NCBI GenBank assembly: GCA_022822525.1
Contig: JAJEBN010000015.1
Coordinates: 1-64,000 of the forward strand
Source of the DNA: Acidimicrobiia bacterium
Lineage (GTDB): Bacteria; Actinomycetota; Acidimicrobiia; Acidimicrobiales; Poriferisodalaceae
Reading direction: 5' to 3'
Length of the DNA stretch: 64,000 nt
Part shown: positions 34,011 to 41,961 of the stretch, piece after piece
Position numbering within the stretch: position 1 is the stretch's first letter
Layout of the letters: the number at the start of each line of letters is the position of its first letter
Notes under the pieces: generated by a model
The model's input: only the letters and a program-made list of their open reading frames with translations
Told to the model about the DNA's origin: nothing
Database searches by the model: none
Program-made: the position numbers and the translations under genes

Positions 34011-34931
34011 ATGTCGACTACGACTGGTGTATCGACCACGGTGATCGAGGCGAATGGGCTTCGCTTCACGGCCGATGTGGCGGGGCCTGCTGACGGCGAG
34101 CTGGTGCTGCTGTTGCATGGCTTCCCCCAGACCCGGCATACCTGGCGTGTCGAGTTGCCGGCACTGGCGGCGGCCGGGTTCCGGGCGTGTGCTCCCGACC
34201 AGCGCGGCTACTCGGCGGGTGCACGGCCCGAGGGAATCGACAGCTACCGCACCGAGCTGCTGGTGGCCGATGCGCTCGCTATTGCCGACAGCTTCGGCGC
34301 AGAGCGATTCCACATGGTCGGACATGACTGGGGTGGTGCGCTGGCGTGGTTCATCGCCGCGCACCACGCCGAGCGGGTCCACTCGCTGAGCGTCATCTCA
34401 CGACCCCACCCTGCGGCCTTCGTTGCGGCGATGCGCGACGACCCCGATCAGCCGCATCGCTCCCGGCACCACCCTGCCTTCCAGAAGCAAGAGGCAACCG
34501 ACAACCTGCTCGCCGACAATGCAGCCCGCCTGCGACGCGCGATGGCTCACGGCGCGGTGCCCGACGCCGACATCGACGCCTACCTGGCCACGCTGGGCGA
34601 ACGCGACGCCCTCGATGCAGCCGTGAACTGGTACCGAGCCATGGGGCGCTCACAGTTCCAACCGGCCGAGACGCCCCCGGTGAGCGTGCCGACGATGTTC
34701 GTGTGGGGGAACCAGGACGCCACGGTGGGCCGCATGGCAGCCGAGAACACCGCCGAATTCGTGACCGGCCCGTACCGCTTCGCCGAGCTGGGGGGCATCA
34801 ATCACTTCGTCACCGACGAAGCACCCGGAGCGTTCACCGGATTGCTGCTGGCCCACCTCGCCGAGCACGGCGCAACGGCGGCTCAGCAACCTGTGTCGAA
34901 GGGGTGGGCGATACTGGACTCGAACCAGTGA
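34011..34931 (+). CDS. Alpha/beta hydrolase, epoxide hydrolase/dehalogenase type
   Basis: 306 residues with AAAGGA upstream. LLLHGFPQTRHTW forms the oxyanion turn and the nucleophile elbow is VGHDWGGALAW, so the nucleophile is Asp as in epoxide hydrolases and haloalkane dehalogenases rather than Ser. The late His is in INHFVTDEAPG. A lid domain lies between about 135 and 225. The last eight residues (from WAILDSNQ) are encoded by antisense tRNA-Val sequence, so the natural stop may have been lost and the end replaced by readthrough into the tRNA. The core enzyme appears intact. Confidence 0.85.
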   Translation: MSTTTGVSTTVIEANGLRFTADVAGPADGELVLLLHGFPQTRHTWRVELPALAAAGFRACAPDQRGYSAGARPEGIDSYRTELLVADALAIADSFGAERFHMVGHDWGGALAWFIAAHHAERVHSLSVISRPHPAAFVAAMRDDPDQPHRSRHHPAFQKQEATDNLLADNAARLRRAMAHGAVPDADIDAYLATLGERDALDAAVNWYRAMGRSQFQPAETPPVSVPTMFVWGNQDATVGRMAAENTAEFVTGPYRFAELGGINHFVTDEAPGAFTGLLLAHLAEHGATAAQQPVSKGWAILDSNQ

Positions 34932-34978
34932 CCTCTGCCGTGTGAAGGCAGCGCTCTAACCATCTGAGCCAATCGCCC
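34905..34978 (-). tRNA. tRNA-Val (anticodon CAC)
   Basis: On the minus strand a full cloverleaf forms: acceptor GGGCGAT/ATCGCCC, D-stem GCTC/GAGC, anticodon stem CTGCC/GGCAG around loop TTCACAC (anticodon CAC, reading GUG), and T-stem ACTGG/CCAGT with TTCGAGT loop. The discriminator is A and no CCA is encoded. It overlaps the 3' end of the alpha/beta hydrolase ORF on the other strand by about 27 bases. Confidence 0.95.
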
Positions 34979-35045
34979 GCGGGGCGACGATGATAGGGCC
35001 TGCCGGCGCCGCCGAGCGCACGCCGGTCCCCACGGCAGGGCCCAG

Positions 35046-35059
35046 ACTGGAGGTCCAGT
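35046..35059 (+). promoter_or_regulatory. Hairpin covering the Shine-Dalgarno of the second P450
   Basis: ACTGG-AGGT-CCAGT forms a 5-bp stem with the AGGT of the ribosome binding site in the loop and the first bases of the GTG start (35058) in the right arm. It may reduce translation initiation. Confidence 0.3.
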
Positions 35060-36368
35060 GAGCGCCGACGATTACCACACCGCACCAGACCAGCTCTCAC
35101 CCCCGCCGCCGGGCTGCCCGGTGCACGACAGCTGGTCGCCGCTCAACGAGGAATACCTGGCCGATCCCTACCCGATCGCCGCCCAGCTGCGCGAAGACCA
35201 CCCGGTTTTCTACGCCGCCGAGATGGGCCACGTCGTAGTCACCCGCATGGACGACATCGAGCGGGTCTTTATGGACCCGGATACATATGCCTCGTCCAAC
35301 GTGCAGGACCCCATCTTCCCCCTTGCGCCCGAAGCCGCCGAGGTGCTCTCCGCGCCCGACTACAACCCCCAGGCGGTCATGTCCAACCGGGCCGAGCCCG
35401 ACCACGGGCGCATCCGCGTGCACACACGCGGCGGGTTCTCGGTGCGGCGGCTGCGCACGCTCGAGGACTACATGGCATCACGGGCCACCGAGCTGATCGA
35501 GAACATGCTCGCCGGCCCCAAGCCAGCCGACTACGTCAAGGCCGTGGCGTTCCCGCTGCCGGCGGAGATCGTGTTCCGTTTCATCGGCTTCCCGCCCGAA
35601 GACGACCTGATGCTCAAGTCGTGGTGCGTGAACCGCAAGGCATTCGCCTGGGGCAAGCCGACGCCGGCCGAGCAGGCCCATATGGCCGAGGGAATGCTGG
35701 CCTACTGGCGCTACTGCCGTGAGTTCGTGGCCGAACGCCATCGCAACCGCACCGACGACTTCTGCTCGGAGCTGCTCGACGCACACGATGCCGACCCCGA
35801 TCCCGAGGGCGGCACCGGGCTCAGCTACCGGGAGGTCGAATCGGTCATCTACGGGATCTCCTTTGCCGGGCACGACCCGGTCACGAACCTGCTGTGCAAC
35901 ACGCTTCGCTGCCTGCTCCCGCGCCGCGATCAGTGGGAGAGCCTGTGCGCCGACCCGTCGCTGATCCCCACTGCGGTCGAGGAGACGCTGCGATTCGACT
36001 CCAGCCAGGTGGCCTGGCGCCGGGTGACCACCCGCGACACCGAACTCGGCGGGGTACAGCTGCCCGAAGGAACACGGGTGTTCCTGAACTTCGCTGCAGC
36101 GAACCGCGAACCGTGCGCGTTCGCCGAGACCGACCGGTTCGACGTCGACTCCTACGACATCGCCCGGCCCGATCCCCACGGCCACATCAGCTTCGGCAAG
36201 GGCATCCACTTCTGCCTCGGGGCCAACCTGGCCCGCATGGAGGCCCGCATTGCACTGGAGATCCTGACCCAGCGGGTGCCGTCGCTGCGGCTGCCGCCGC
36301 AGGACTACCGGACCTTCCCGAACATCACCTTCAGAGGCCCTGAGGAACTCTGGCTCGACTGGGACTGA
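35058..36368 (+). CDS. Cytochrome P450
   Basis: 436 residues, GTG start after GGAGG. The heme loop FGKGIHFCLGANLARME gives thiolate Cys386, and VEETLRF is the K-helix ExxR. The I-helix reads SFAGHDPVTN, where most P450s have AGxDTT, so the oxygen-activation pair is atypical and may signal a particular subfamily or altered proton delivery. The protein is about 40 residues longer than the P450 at 25031, mostly at the N-terminus and in the region after residue 60. No ferredoxin nearby. It begins the third catabolic block, just beyond the tRNA. Confidence 0.93.
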   Translation: MSADDYHTAPDQLSPPPPGCPVHDSWSPLNEEYLADPYPIAAQLREDHPVFYAAEMGHVVVTRMDDIERVFMDPDTYASSNVQDPIFPLAPEAAEVLSAPDYNPQAVMSNRAEPDHGRIRVHTRGGFSVRRLRTLEDYMASRATELIENMLAGPKPADYVKAVAFPLPAEIVFRFIGFPPEDDLMLKSWCVNRKAFAWGKPTPAEQAHMAEGMLAYWRYCREFVAERHRNRTDDFCSELLDAHDADPDPEGGTGLSYREVESVIYGISFAGHDPVTNLLCNTLRCLLPRRDQWESLCADPSLIPTAVEETLRFDSSQVAWRRVTTRDTELGGVQLPEGTRVFLNFAAANREPCAFAETDRFDVDSYDIARPDPHGHISFGKGIHFCLGANLARMEARIALEILTQRVPSLRLPPQDYRTFPNITFRGPEELWLDWD

Positions 36369-36401
36369 CTCTGGCCTGCAGCGGGCAAGCCCGGGAACGA
36401 C

Positions 36402-37502
36402 TCAGCCCGACCACACCTCCGCAGGCACATAGACGGTGCCGGACATGATCTTGCGAGCGGTGCGCGTGACGCCGCCAGAGAGAATCCGTACGTCGCCGTC
36501 ACGCCGATCCGTGCAAAGCGCGATCTCCAGCGAGCCGCTCGGATGCTCGATCTGGATGTCGATCAGCTCGGCGCCGTCGACCAGCGACGCGGCCACCGTG
36601 CCTGGCAACGCGATGGCCGCCGCCACGCAGATGCCGCCCGAGACCGCATGGGCCGGGTGGCACTGGGTGGGCGTGAAGTAACGAGACGTAATCGTGCCGC
36701 TGTCGCCGGCAACCGACAGCAGACCGAACTTGGGCACGACGCTTCGGGACACATCGCCGAGGCCCATGCGCGCGCCGGCCTCGCAGCGGATGGCCTCCAT
36801 CGTCGCCATGAACTCAGCGTCGCCGTCCAGCTCCGACGGCGCCTCGTGGCCGGTCCGGTCCAAGTCGGCGGCACGCACCATCACCATGGGCATGGCCACA
36901 TCGATCAGCGTGGCCTCGACCGCCACGCCGCCGGCCGTGATCGTCTCGATGGCGCAGCCGGTGGGCAGCATCGAGCCGGTCACTGATCCCTCGATGCCCC
37001 GGAACCGCAAGTCAACGGGTGCGGCCGTGCCGTCTACCCCGTCAATGGCGCAGTCGCCGTCGTAGGTCAGCTCGCCGCCGGGCGTGCAGCAGACGACATC
37101 GATGAAGCTGTCGGTGTTGACGTTGCGCACGATCAGCGACGTCGTCGGATCGACAGCCTGCACCAGCCCCGTCTCGATCGCGAACGGGCCGACGCCGACC
37201 AGCATGTTCCCGCAGGTGGGCTTGGTGTCCACCGTGCCCCACACCGGGTCGACCTGCGCGAACAGGTAGTCCACGTCGGCGTCGGGATGTGCCGACGGGC
37301 CGACCACCGCAACCTTGCTGGTGACCGTGGTGCCGCCGCCCAGCCCGTCGATCTGGCAACCGGTCGGGCTGCCCATGACCGCGGCCAGCACCGCATCGCG
37401 CAGCGCCGCATCGTCAGGCAGGTCCCCAGCAGCAAAGAACGGCCCCCGCGACGTGCCGCCACGCATCAGCACACACGGGATCGAACGCTGCCCGGCAGTC
37501 AC
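36402..37502 (-). CDS. PrpF/GalD-family isomerase (ligU paralogue)
   Basis: 366 residues from GTG 37502, which gives an N-terminus aligned with LigU at 20993. Shared blocks include PCVLMRGGTSRGPFF, LPDDAALRDAVLAAVMGSP, IDGLGGGTTVTSKVAVV, KPTCGNMLVGVGPFAIE and MGLGDVSRSVVPKFGL. It is clearly the same family as the ligU product but not a recent copy. Members move double bonds in oxalomesaconate, methylitaconate or aconitate. It diverges from an LLM oxidoreductase gene across 90 bases. It may serve a second tricarboxylic-acid-like intermediate or be a spare LigU. Confidence 0.85.
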   Translation of the reverse strand: MTAGQRSIPCVLMRGGTSRGPFFAAGDLPDDAALRDAVLAAVMGSPTGCQIDGLGGGTTVTSKVAVVGPSAHPDADVDYLFAQVDPVWGTVDTKPTCGNMLVGVGPFAIETGLVQAVDPTTSLIVRNVNTDSFIDVVCCTPGGELTYDGDCAIDGVDGTAAPVDLRFRGIEGSVTGSMLPTGCAIETITAGGVAVEATLIDVAMPMVMVRAADLDRTGHEAPSELDGDAEFMATMEAIRCEAGARMGLGDVSRSVVPKFGLLSVAGDSGTITSRYFTPTQCHPAHAVSGGICVAAAIALPGTVAASLVDGAELIDIQIEHPSGSLEIALCTDRRDGDVRILSGGVTRTARKIMSGTVYVPAEVWSG

Positions 37503-37510
37503 CGCCTCAG

Positions 37511-37526
37511 CCTGCCACTCGGCAGG
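37511..37526. promoter_or_regulatory. Perfect 6-bp stem-loop near the isomerase start
   Basis: CCTGCC-ACTC-GGCAGG lies 8 bases upstream of the minus-strand GTG start. It could be a 5' leader hairpin or an operator half. Confidence 0.25.
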
Positions 37527-37540
37527 TACGCCTGGCCGCC

Positions 37541-37559
37541 AGCGCCCATACTGGGCACT
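37541..37559. promoter_or_regulatory. Inverted repeat in the isomerase/LLM divergent promoter
   Basis: AGCGCCCA-TAC-TGGGCACT pairs at 7 of 8 positions and contains a CATACT -10-like element. Placed midway between divergent genes, it could be a shared operator. Confidence 0.35.
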
Positions 37560-37592
37560 CTTGGATTCCCCGCAACCACAAGGCGGCGTGAC

Positions 37593-38645
37593 ATGAAGCT
37601 TGCAACCGGTGTCGGCTACTGGGCGGCTGGCCCGCCGCCTGATGCGTTGGAAACGCTGCAACTCGCCGAGCAGCTCGGCTTTCATTCGTTCTGGACCGCG
37701 GAGGCCTACGGCTCCGATGCCCTGACGCCGCTGGCGTGGTGGGGCAGCCACACCGAGCGCATCGGGCTGGGCACCGGCATCATCCAGATCTCTGCACGCA
37801 CGCCGGCCGCTGTGGGCATGGCGGCGATCACGATGGATCACCTCAGCGGCGGCAGGTTCATCCTGGGCCTCGGCGTGAGCGGACCGCAGGTGGTCGAAGG
37901 CTGGTACGGCCAGCCGTATCCCCGCCCGCTGGCCCGTACCCGGGAGTACATCGAGATCGTCCGGGCGATCCTCGAACGCGACAAGCCGGTGAGCTTCAGC
38001 GGCGACCACTACCAGATGCCCTACCCGGGCGGCATGGGCCTCGGCAAGCCGCTGAAGTCCACCGTGCACCCGCTGCGAGCCGACGTGCCGATCTATCTCG
38101 GCGCAGAAGGCCCCCGCAATGTGGCCTTGGCAGGCGAGCTGTGCGAGGGCTGGCTGCCGCTGTTCTTCGCCCCCAAGGACAACCAGTTCTACGCAGATGC
38201 GCTGAATGCCGGCTTCGCCGCGGCGGGCAAGCCGCTGATCGGCGACGACGGGCGGATTCCCGACGATGCCGACTTCGAGGTCGTGTGCCCCATCAGCGTG
38301 GTGCCCGACGACGACATCGAGCGTGCGGCCAACCGGATCCGCCCCATGCTGGCGCTGTACATGGGCGGCATGGGCGCCCGCGACGCCAACTTCCACTACG
38401 ACGTGTTCTGCCGGATGGGCTACCAGCACGTGGCCGACGAGGTGCAGGACATGTACCTCACCGGCCACAAGCAGGAGGCAGCGGCGACCATCCCGATCGA
38501 GCTGGTCGAGGAGGTCGCGCTGATCGGCCCGATGGACAAGATCGCGGCAGACCTGCGGCGCTGGGACGACACCGTGGTGACCGTGCTGCAGCTCTCGGGC
38601 CCGCCGACGCTGCTGGCGGCCATGGCCGAACTAGTCGCGAACTGA
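37593..38645 (+). CDS. LLM-class F420/flavin-dependent oxidoreductase
   Basis: 350 residues from ATG 37593. Luciferase-like TIM barrel of the F420 type: LGFHSFWTAEAYGSDALTPLAW, GLGTGIIQISARTPAAVGMAA, GRFILGLGVSGPQVVEGWYG, and VPIYLGAEGPRNVALAGELCEGW. Such enzymes use F420 to reduce or oxidise organic substrates in actinobacteria. It starts a plus-strand run with an SDR 13 bases on, then a sulfatase and a VOC protein, likely one operon. Substrate unknown. Confidence 0.9.
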   Translation: MKLATGVGYWAAGPPPDALETLQLAEQLGFHSFWTAEAYGSDALTPLAWWGSHTERIGLGTGIIQISARTPAAVGMAAITMDHLSGGRFILGLGVSGPQVVEGWYGQPYPRPLARTREYIEIVRAILERDKPVSFSGDHYQMPYPGGMGLGKPLKSTVHPLRADVPIYLGAEGPRNVALAGELCEGWLPLFFAPKDNQFYADALNAGFAAAGKPLIGDDGRIPDDADFEVVCPISVVPDDDIERAANRIRPMLALYMGGMGARDANFHYDVFCRMGYQHVADEVQDMYLTGHKQEAAATIPIELVEEVALIGPMDKIAADLRRWDDTVVTVLQLSGPPTLLAAMAELVAN

Positions 38646-38658
38646 GAGGCTTCGGATC

Positions 38659-39417
38659 ATGGACTTGACTGGAAAGCTGTCGGTAGTCACCGGCGGCTCG
38701 GGTGACATCGGACGGGCGATTTGCGAGGCGCTCGCTGCGGCCGGCTCTGATGTGATCGTCACCTACGTGGGCGATCAGGAACGCGCCGAGACCAGCGCCG
38801 GGCTGGTGCGCGACGCGGGCCGGCAGGCCAGCATCCTGCAGCTCGACCAGCGTGATGAGACCTCGATCGATGCGGCGGCCGCAGCCATCGCTGAGCGCGG
38901 GCGCTGCGATGTGCTGGTCAACAACGCTGCATGGAACATCGGCATCCCGTTCAGGCAGCTCGAAACGCTCGATTCCGCGACGTGGGACCGGGTGCAGGAG
39001 ACCAACCTGCGCGGCCCGTACCTGCTGACGCGGGCACTGGCTGCACTGCTGGCTGCCGACGGAGGCGGGCGTGTCGTGAACATCGCGTCGGTGGGCGGCC
39101 TGTTCCCCGGATCGAGCAGCATCGCCTACAGCTGCTCCAAGGCGGGTCTCATCCACCTCACCCATTGCCTGGCTGTGGCCATGTCGCCGTCGGTCACGGT
39201 GAACTGCGTGGCGCCGGGCCTGGTGGAAGGCACCCGCATGGCGGCCCGGCTGCCCGACGAGGTCTCCGAAGGCGCCCGGCGAGGCGCGCTGCTCGGCCAG
39301 GTGGGCAGCCCGATCGACATCGCCAACGCCACGGTGATGCTGTGCGAGGCCGAGTCGATCACCGGCCAGACCGTGGTGGTCGACGGCGGCAATCCGGCCG
39401 CCATGAACTTCGGCTGA
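38659..39417 (+). CDS. Short-chain dehydrogenase/reductase
   Basis: 252 residues. Classical SDR: cofactor motif TGGSGDIGRA, NNAAWNIG, catalytic Ser in NIASVGG, YSCSK as the YxxxK pair, and the C-terminal ITGQTVVVDGG seen in FabG-like proteins. The absence of an acidic residue right after the second strand is not conclusive for cofactor choice. It follows the LLM gene with GAGAGG as ribosome site and precedes the sulfatase, so it probably oxidises or reduces an alcohol or ketone in the same pathway. Confidence 0.9.
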   Translation: MDLTGKLSVVTGGSGDIGRAICEALAAAGSDVIVTYVGDQERAETSAGLVRDAGRQASILQLDQRDETSIDAAAAAIAERGRCDVLVNNAAWNIGIPFRQLETLDSATWDRVQETNLRGPYLLTRALAALLAADGGGRVVNIASVGGLFPGSSSIAYSCSKAGLIHLTHCLAVAMSPSVTVNCVAPGLVEGTRMAARLPDEVSEGARRGALLGQVGSPIDIANATVMLCEAESITGQTVVVDGGNPAAMNFG

Positions 39418-39472
39418 GCGGCTCGCTCCAGCCCAGCCGCCCCGCCGCCCTCACGAACGACGGGAAACCGCC

Positions 39473-41098
39473 GTGACCGCAGCCGCACACGGCATTCCGC
39501 CACAGCCGAATGTGCTGTTCATCATCACCGACCAGCAGCGCGCCGATCATGTCGGCTTCGGCGGCAACGACGTGGTGCGCACCCCCAACCTCGATGCGCT
39601 GGCGGACCGGGGAATGGTGTTCGACAACGCCTGGGTGGCCAACCCGGTGTGCATGCCGAACCGGTCCACGATCATGACCGGGCGCATGCCCAGCGCGCAC
39701 GGCGTGGTCTTCAACGACCGATCGCTGGAGCCAGGCGCCAACACCCACGTCCGGCAGTTCCGGGCAGCGGGCTACCGCACCGCGCTCATCGGCAAGTCGC
39801 ACCTGCAGCACGGCATGTCACGCAACGCTGTGTTCCCGGCAGGCGCGCCCGCCGGCGCAGTCGACGACTACTGGCCGGCGGGCTGGGACACGCTCGAAGA
39901 TGCCGAGCGCTACCTGAACGGAGCACCCGAATTCCCCGACAGCTTCTACGGATTCGAACACGTCGAGCTGGCCATCGACCACGGCGCACGCGTCAGCGGT
40001 CATCACCTGCTGTGGGCGCTCGATCGCGGCGGCCGCCTCGAAGACCTCATGGTGCCGATGACCGCAGAGTCGCCGGCGCGGCGTCGCTCGGAACGCTGGT
40101 GGCAGGTGTACGAACCGCCCTACGGTCCGGAATTCCACTCCACCACGTTCGTGACCGAGCGCACCATCGCCTTCATCGAAGACGCAGCCACCCGAGGCGC
40201 TCCGTGGCTGGCCTGGGCCTCCTTTCCCGACCCGCACCACCCGATGACGCCGCCGGGCGAGTGGTTCGACCGCCACCGGCCCGACGACATGGAAGTGCCC
40301 GTTTCGGTCGACGACACACTGGAGGGCGCACCTCGATATGTGCAGCGCATCAGCCAGCTGCACCCCAGCAGCCAGCGCGGCTGGGTCACACCGTGCGGTG
40401 TGGCCGGCGACCATCAGATGCTGCGGGAGGCACTGGCGGCCACCTACGGGATGATCGAGATGATCGACCACGGCATCGGCCAGATCCTGGCTGCGCTCGA
40501 CCGGCTCGGCCAGGCCGGCAACACCATCATCGTGTTCACCAGCGATCACGGCGACATGATGGGCGACCACGGGCTGATGCTGAAGGGCTTCTTGCACTAC
40601 CGCGGCACCCTTGCAGTGCCGTACGTCATCGTCGATCCGCGGCGCTCGCCGGGCCGCACCGATGCGTTGGCCGGCAGCATCGACCTGGGGCCGACGCTGC
40701 TGGAGCTTGCCGATGTGCCCGGCTACGACGGCATCGGCGGCCGCAGCCTCGTGCCCATCCTGGACGACCCCGCGGCATCCGTGCGCGACGAGGTGCTCAT
40801 CGAAGACGACTTCCCCGGCGCGCTCACCATGAATGTCCTGACCCCGGTCAAGACCCGCACGCTCGTCACCGCGGATCTGCGCCTCACTCGCCACAGCGAC
40901 GGCTCCGAGCAGCTCTTCGACACAGCGGCCGATCCCGACGAGGTAGCCCCGCTCGGCCGCAGCGACCCTGCCCGTCGTGCCGAGATGTACGAACGCATGG
41001 CTGCTGCCCTGATCGAAGCTGATGACATCGCCCGCGGCATGCCCCTGCACCCGCCCTCCGCCTCGCCCAACGGGAGCGGATCCTCCTTTCGGGCCTAG
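39473..41098 (+). CDS. Sulfatase-family hydrolase
   Basis: 541 residues, GTG start, no signal peptide, so cytosolic. Metal-binding D20-Q21 in FIITDQQRADH, the modification site C60-M-P-N-R (usual form C-x-P-S-R) followed by STIMTGR, and the late metal motif TSDHGDMMGDHG identify a type I sulfatase or phosphonate monoester hydrolase needing formylglycine. The CxPNR variant keeps Cys, Pro and Arg, so conversion is plausible. No formylglycine-generating enzyme is seen here. It may release sulfate from an aromatic sulfate ester before the oxidative steps; that is inference. Confidence 0.85.
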   Translation: MTAAAHGIPPQPNVLFIITDQQRADHVGFGGNDVVRTPNLDALADRGMVFDNAWVANPVCMPNRSTIMTGRMPSAHGVVFNDRSLEPGANTHVRQFRAAGYRTALIGKSHLQHGMSRNAVFPAGAPAGAVDDYWPAGWDTLEDAERYLNGAPEFPDSFYGFEHVELAIDHGARVSGHHLLWALDRGGRLEDLMVPMTAESPARRRSERWWQVYEPPYGPEFHSTTFVTERTIAFIEDAATRGAPWLAWASFPDPHHPMTPPGEWFDRHRPDDMEVPVSVDDTLEGAPRYVQRISQLHPSSQRGWVTPCGVAGDHQMLREALAATYGMIEMIDHGIGQILAALDRLGQAGNTIIVFTSDHGDMMGDHGLMLKGFLHYRGTLAVPYVIVDPRRSPGRTDALAGSIDLGPTLLELADVPGYDGIGGRSLVPILDDPAASVRDEVLIEDDFPGALTMNVLTPVKTRTLVTADLRLTRHSDGSEQLFDTAADPDEVAPLGRSDPARRAEMYERMAAALIEADDIARGMPLHPPSASPNGSGSSFRA

Positions 41099-41101
41099 CC
41101 T
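41096..41101 (+). promoter_or_regulatory. -10-like TAGCCT overlapping the sulfatase stop
   Basis: TAGCCT begins with the sulfatase TAG stop and ends 8 bases before the ATG of the VOC gene. This is the recurring leaderless arrangement. Confidence 0.35.
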
Positions 41102-41109
41102 GCTTCGCC

Positions 41110-41955
41110 ATGCCGACCGACATCCTCGTCATGGACCACGTCGCCGTGGTCAGCGATAGTGCCTGGGACAACGTGATCCGCTACGGCCGCGACCTGGGCG
41201 GCCGCTGGATCGGCGGCCCCGACAACGACCCCGCCTCACAAGCCGGTGACGACTTCTACTTCTGCCAGGTGTCGTTCGACAGCGGTGCGAGGGTCGAGAT
41301 CCTCGAGCCGATCGAGCATCCCGGCAGTGACTTCCTGCGGCGTTTCCTGGCCCGCAACGGCCCTGGTCCGCACCACTTCACGTTCAAGACTCCCGACTTC
41401 GCCGACACCGTCGGGGCGCTCGGCGACGCCGGTTACAACGTGATCGGGGTCAACGAAGAGAACCCGAACTGGAAGGAAGCGTTCCTGCATCCCAAGGACA
41501 GCTGGGGCATCGTCATCCAGATTGCGTGGGACGGCGGCGGGGGCTGGGACGATGCGCCGCCGTTGCCGCCGACACGCCACGAACGATCCACGTCGCTGGC
41601 GACGGTGGTCCACCTGGTGGCCGACGTGCAGGCTGCCGCCGCGCTGTTCGGCGGGCCGCTCGGCATGGAGCAGACCGACGAGTGGAAGGATCCCAACGTC
41701 GGGGCCGGGGTCGACCTGCGCTCGGGTCCGTGGAACCTCAAACTCATCCAGCCGACCGACGCCAACTTGGCCCACTGGATGGGCAACCGGCCCGGCCGCC
41801 TGCAGCTCTTGCACTTCGAGCTCGACGATCCTGGCCTCGTTCCCGGCGCACAACGGGTCGGCGTCTGCGGGGGCGGCGAGCAGCAGGACGCGATGTTCAT
41901 CGTGCCGCCAGAGCACAACCTGGGCGTGCGCCTGATGCTCACCGAGCACGGCTGA
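41110..41955 (+). CDS. VOC-superfamily protein, two-domain
   Basis: 281 residues. The first module starts ILVMDHVAVVSDSAWDNVI and continues through HHFTFKTPDFADTVGAL; the second starts LATVVHLVADVQAAAALFGG and ends EHNLGVRLMLTEHG. Possible metal ligands are the His in MDHVAVV and in GPGPHHFTFK, as in methylmalonyl-CoA epimerase and glyoxalase-like enzymes. It is 11 bases downstream of the sulfatase and the last gene of that plus-strand block. Function within the family cannot be decided. Confidence 0.78.
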   Translation: MPTDILVMDHVAVVSDSAWDNVIRYGRDLGGRWIGGPDNDPASQAGDDFYFCQVSFDSGARVEILEPIEHPGSDFLRRFLARNGPGPHHFTFKTPDFADTVGALGDAGYNVIGVNEENPNWKEAFLHPKDSWGIVIQIAWDGGGGWDDAPPLPPTRHERSTSLATVVHLVADVQAAAALFGGPLGMEQTDEWKDPNVGAGVDLRSGPWNLKLIQPTDANLAHWMGNRPGRLQLLHFELDDPGLVPGAQRVGVCGGGEQQDAMFIVPPEHNLGVRLMLTEHG

Positions 41956-41961
41956 GCACCG

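Noticed and set aside
33902-34093. Small 63-codon ORF between the enoyl-CoA hydratase and alpha/beta hydrolase
   Set aside because: It runs out of frame into the hydrolase gene, has no ribosome site and no recognisable sequence.
34346-34945. 199-codon frame ending GVGDTGLEPVTSAV
   Set aside because: This ending is a well-known artefact of reading antisense tRNA sequence. The rest is a shadow of the alpha/beta hydrolase.
34905-36368. Integrative element bounded by tRNA-Val
   Set aside because: A tRNA gene and a shift in gene content suggest it, but no integrase, excisionase or duplicated tRNA end is visible in the window.
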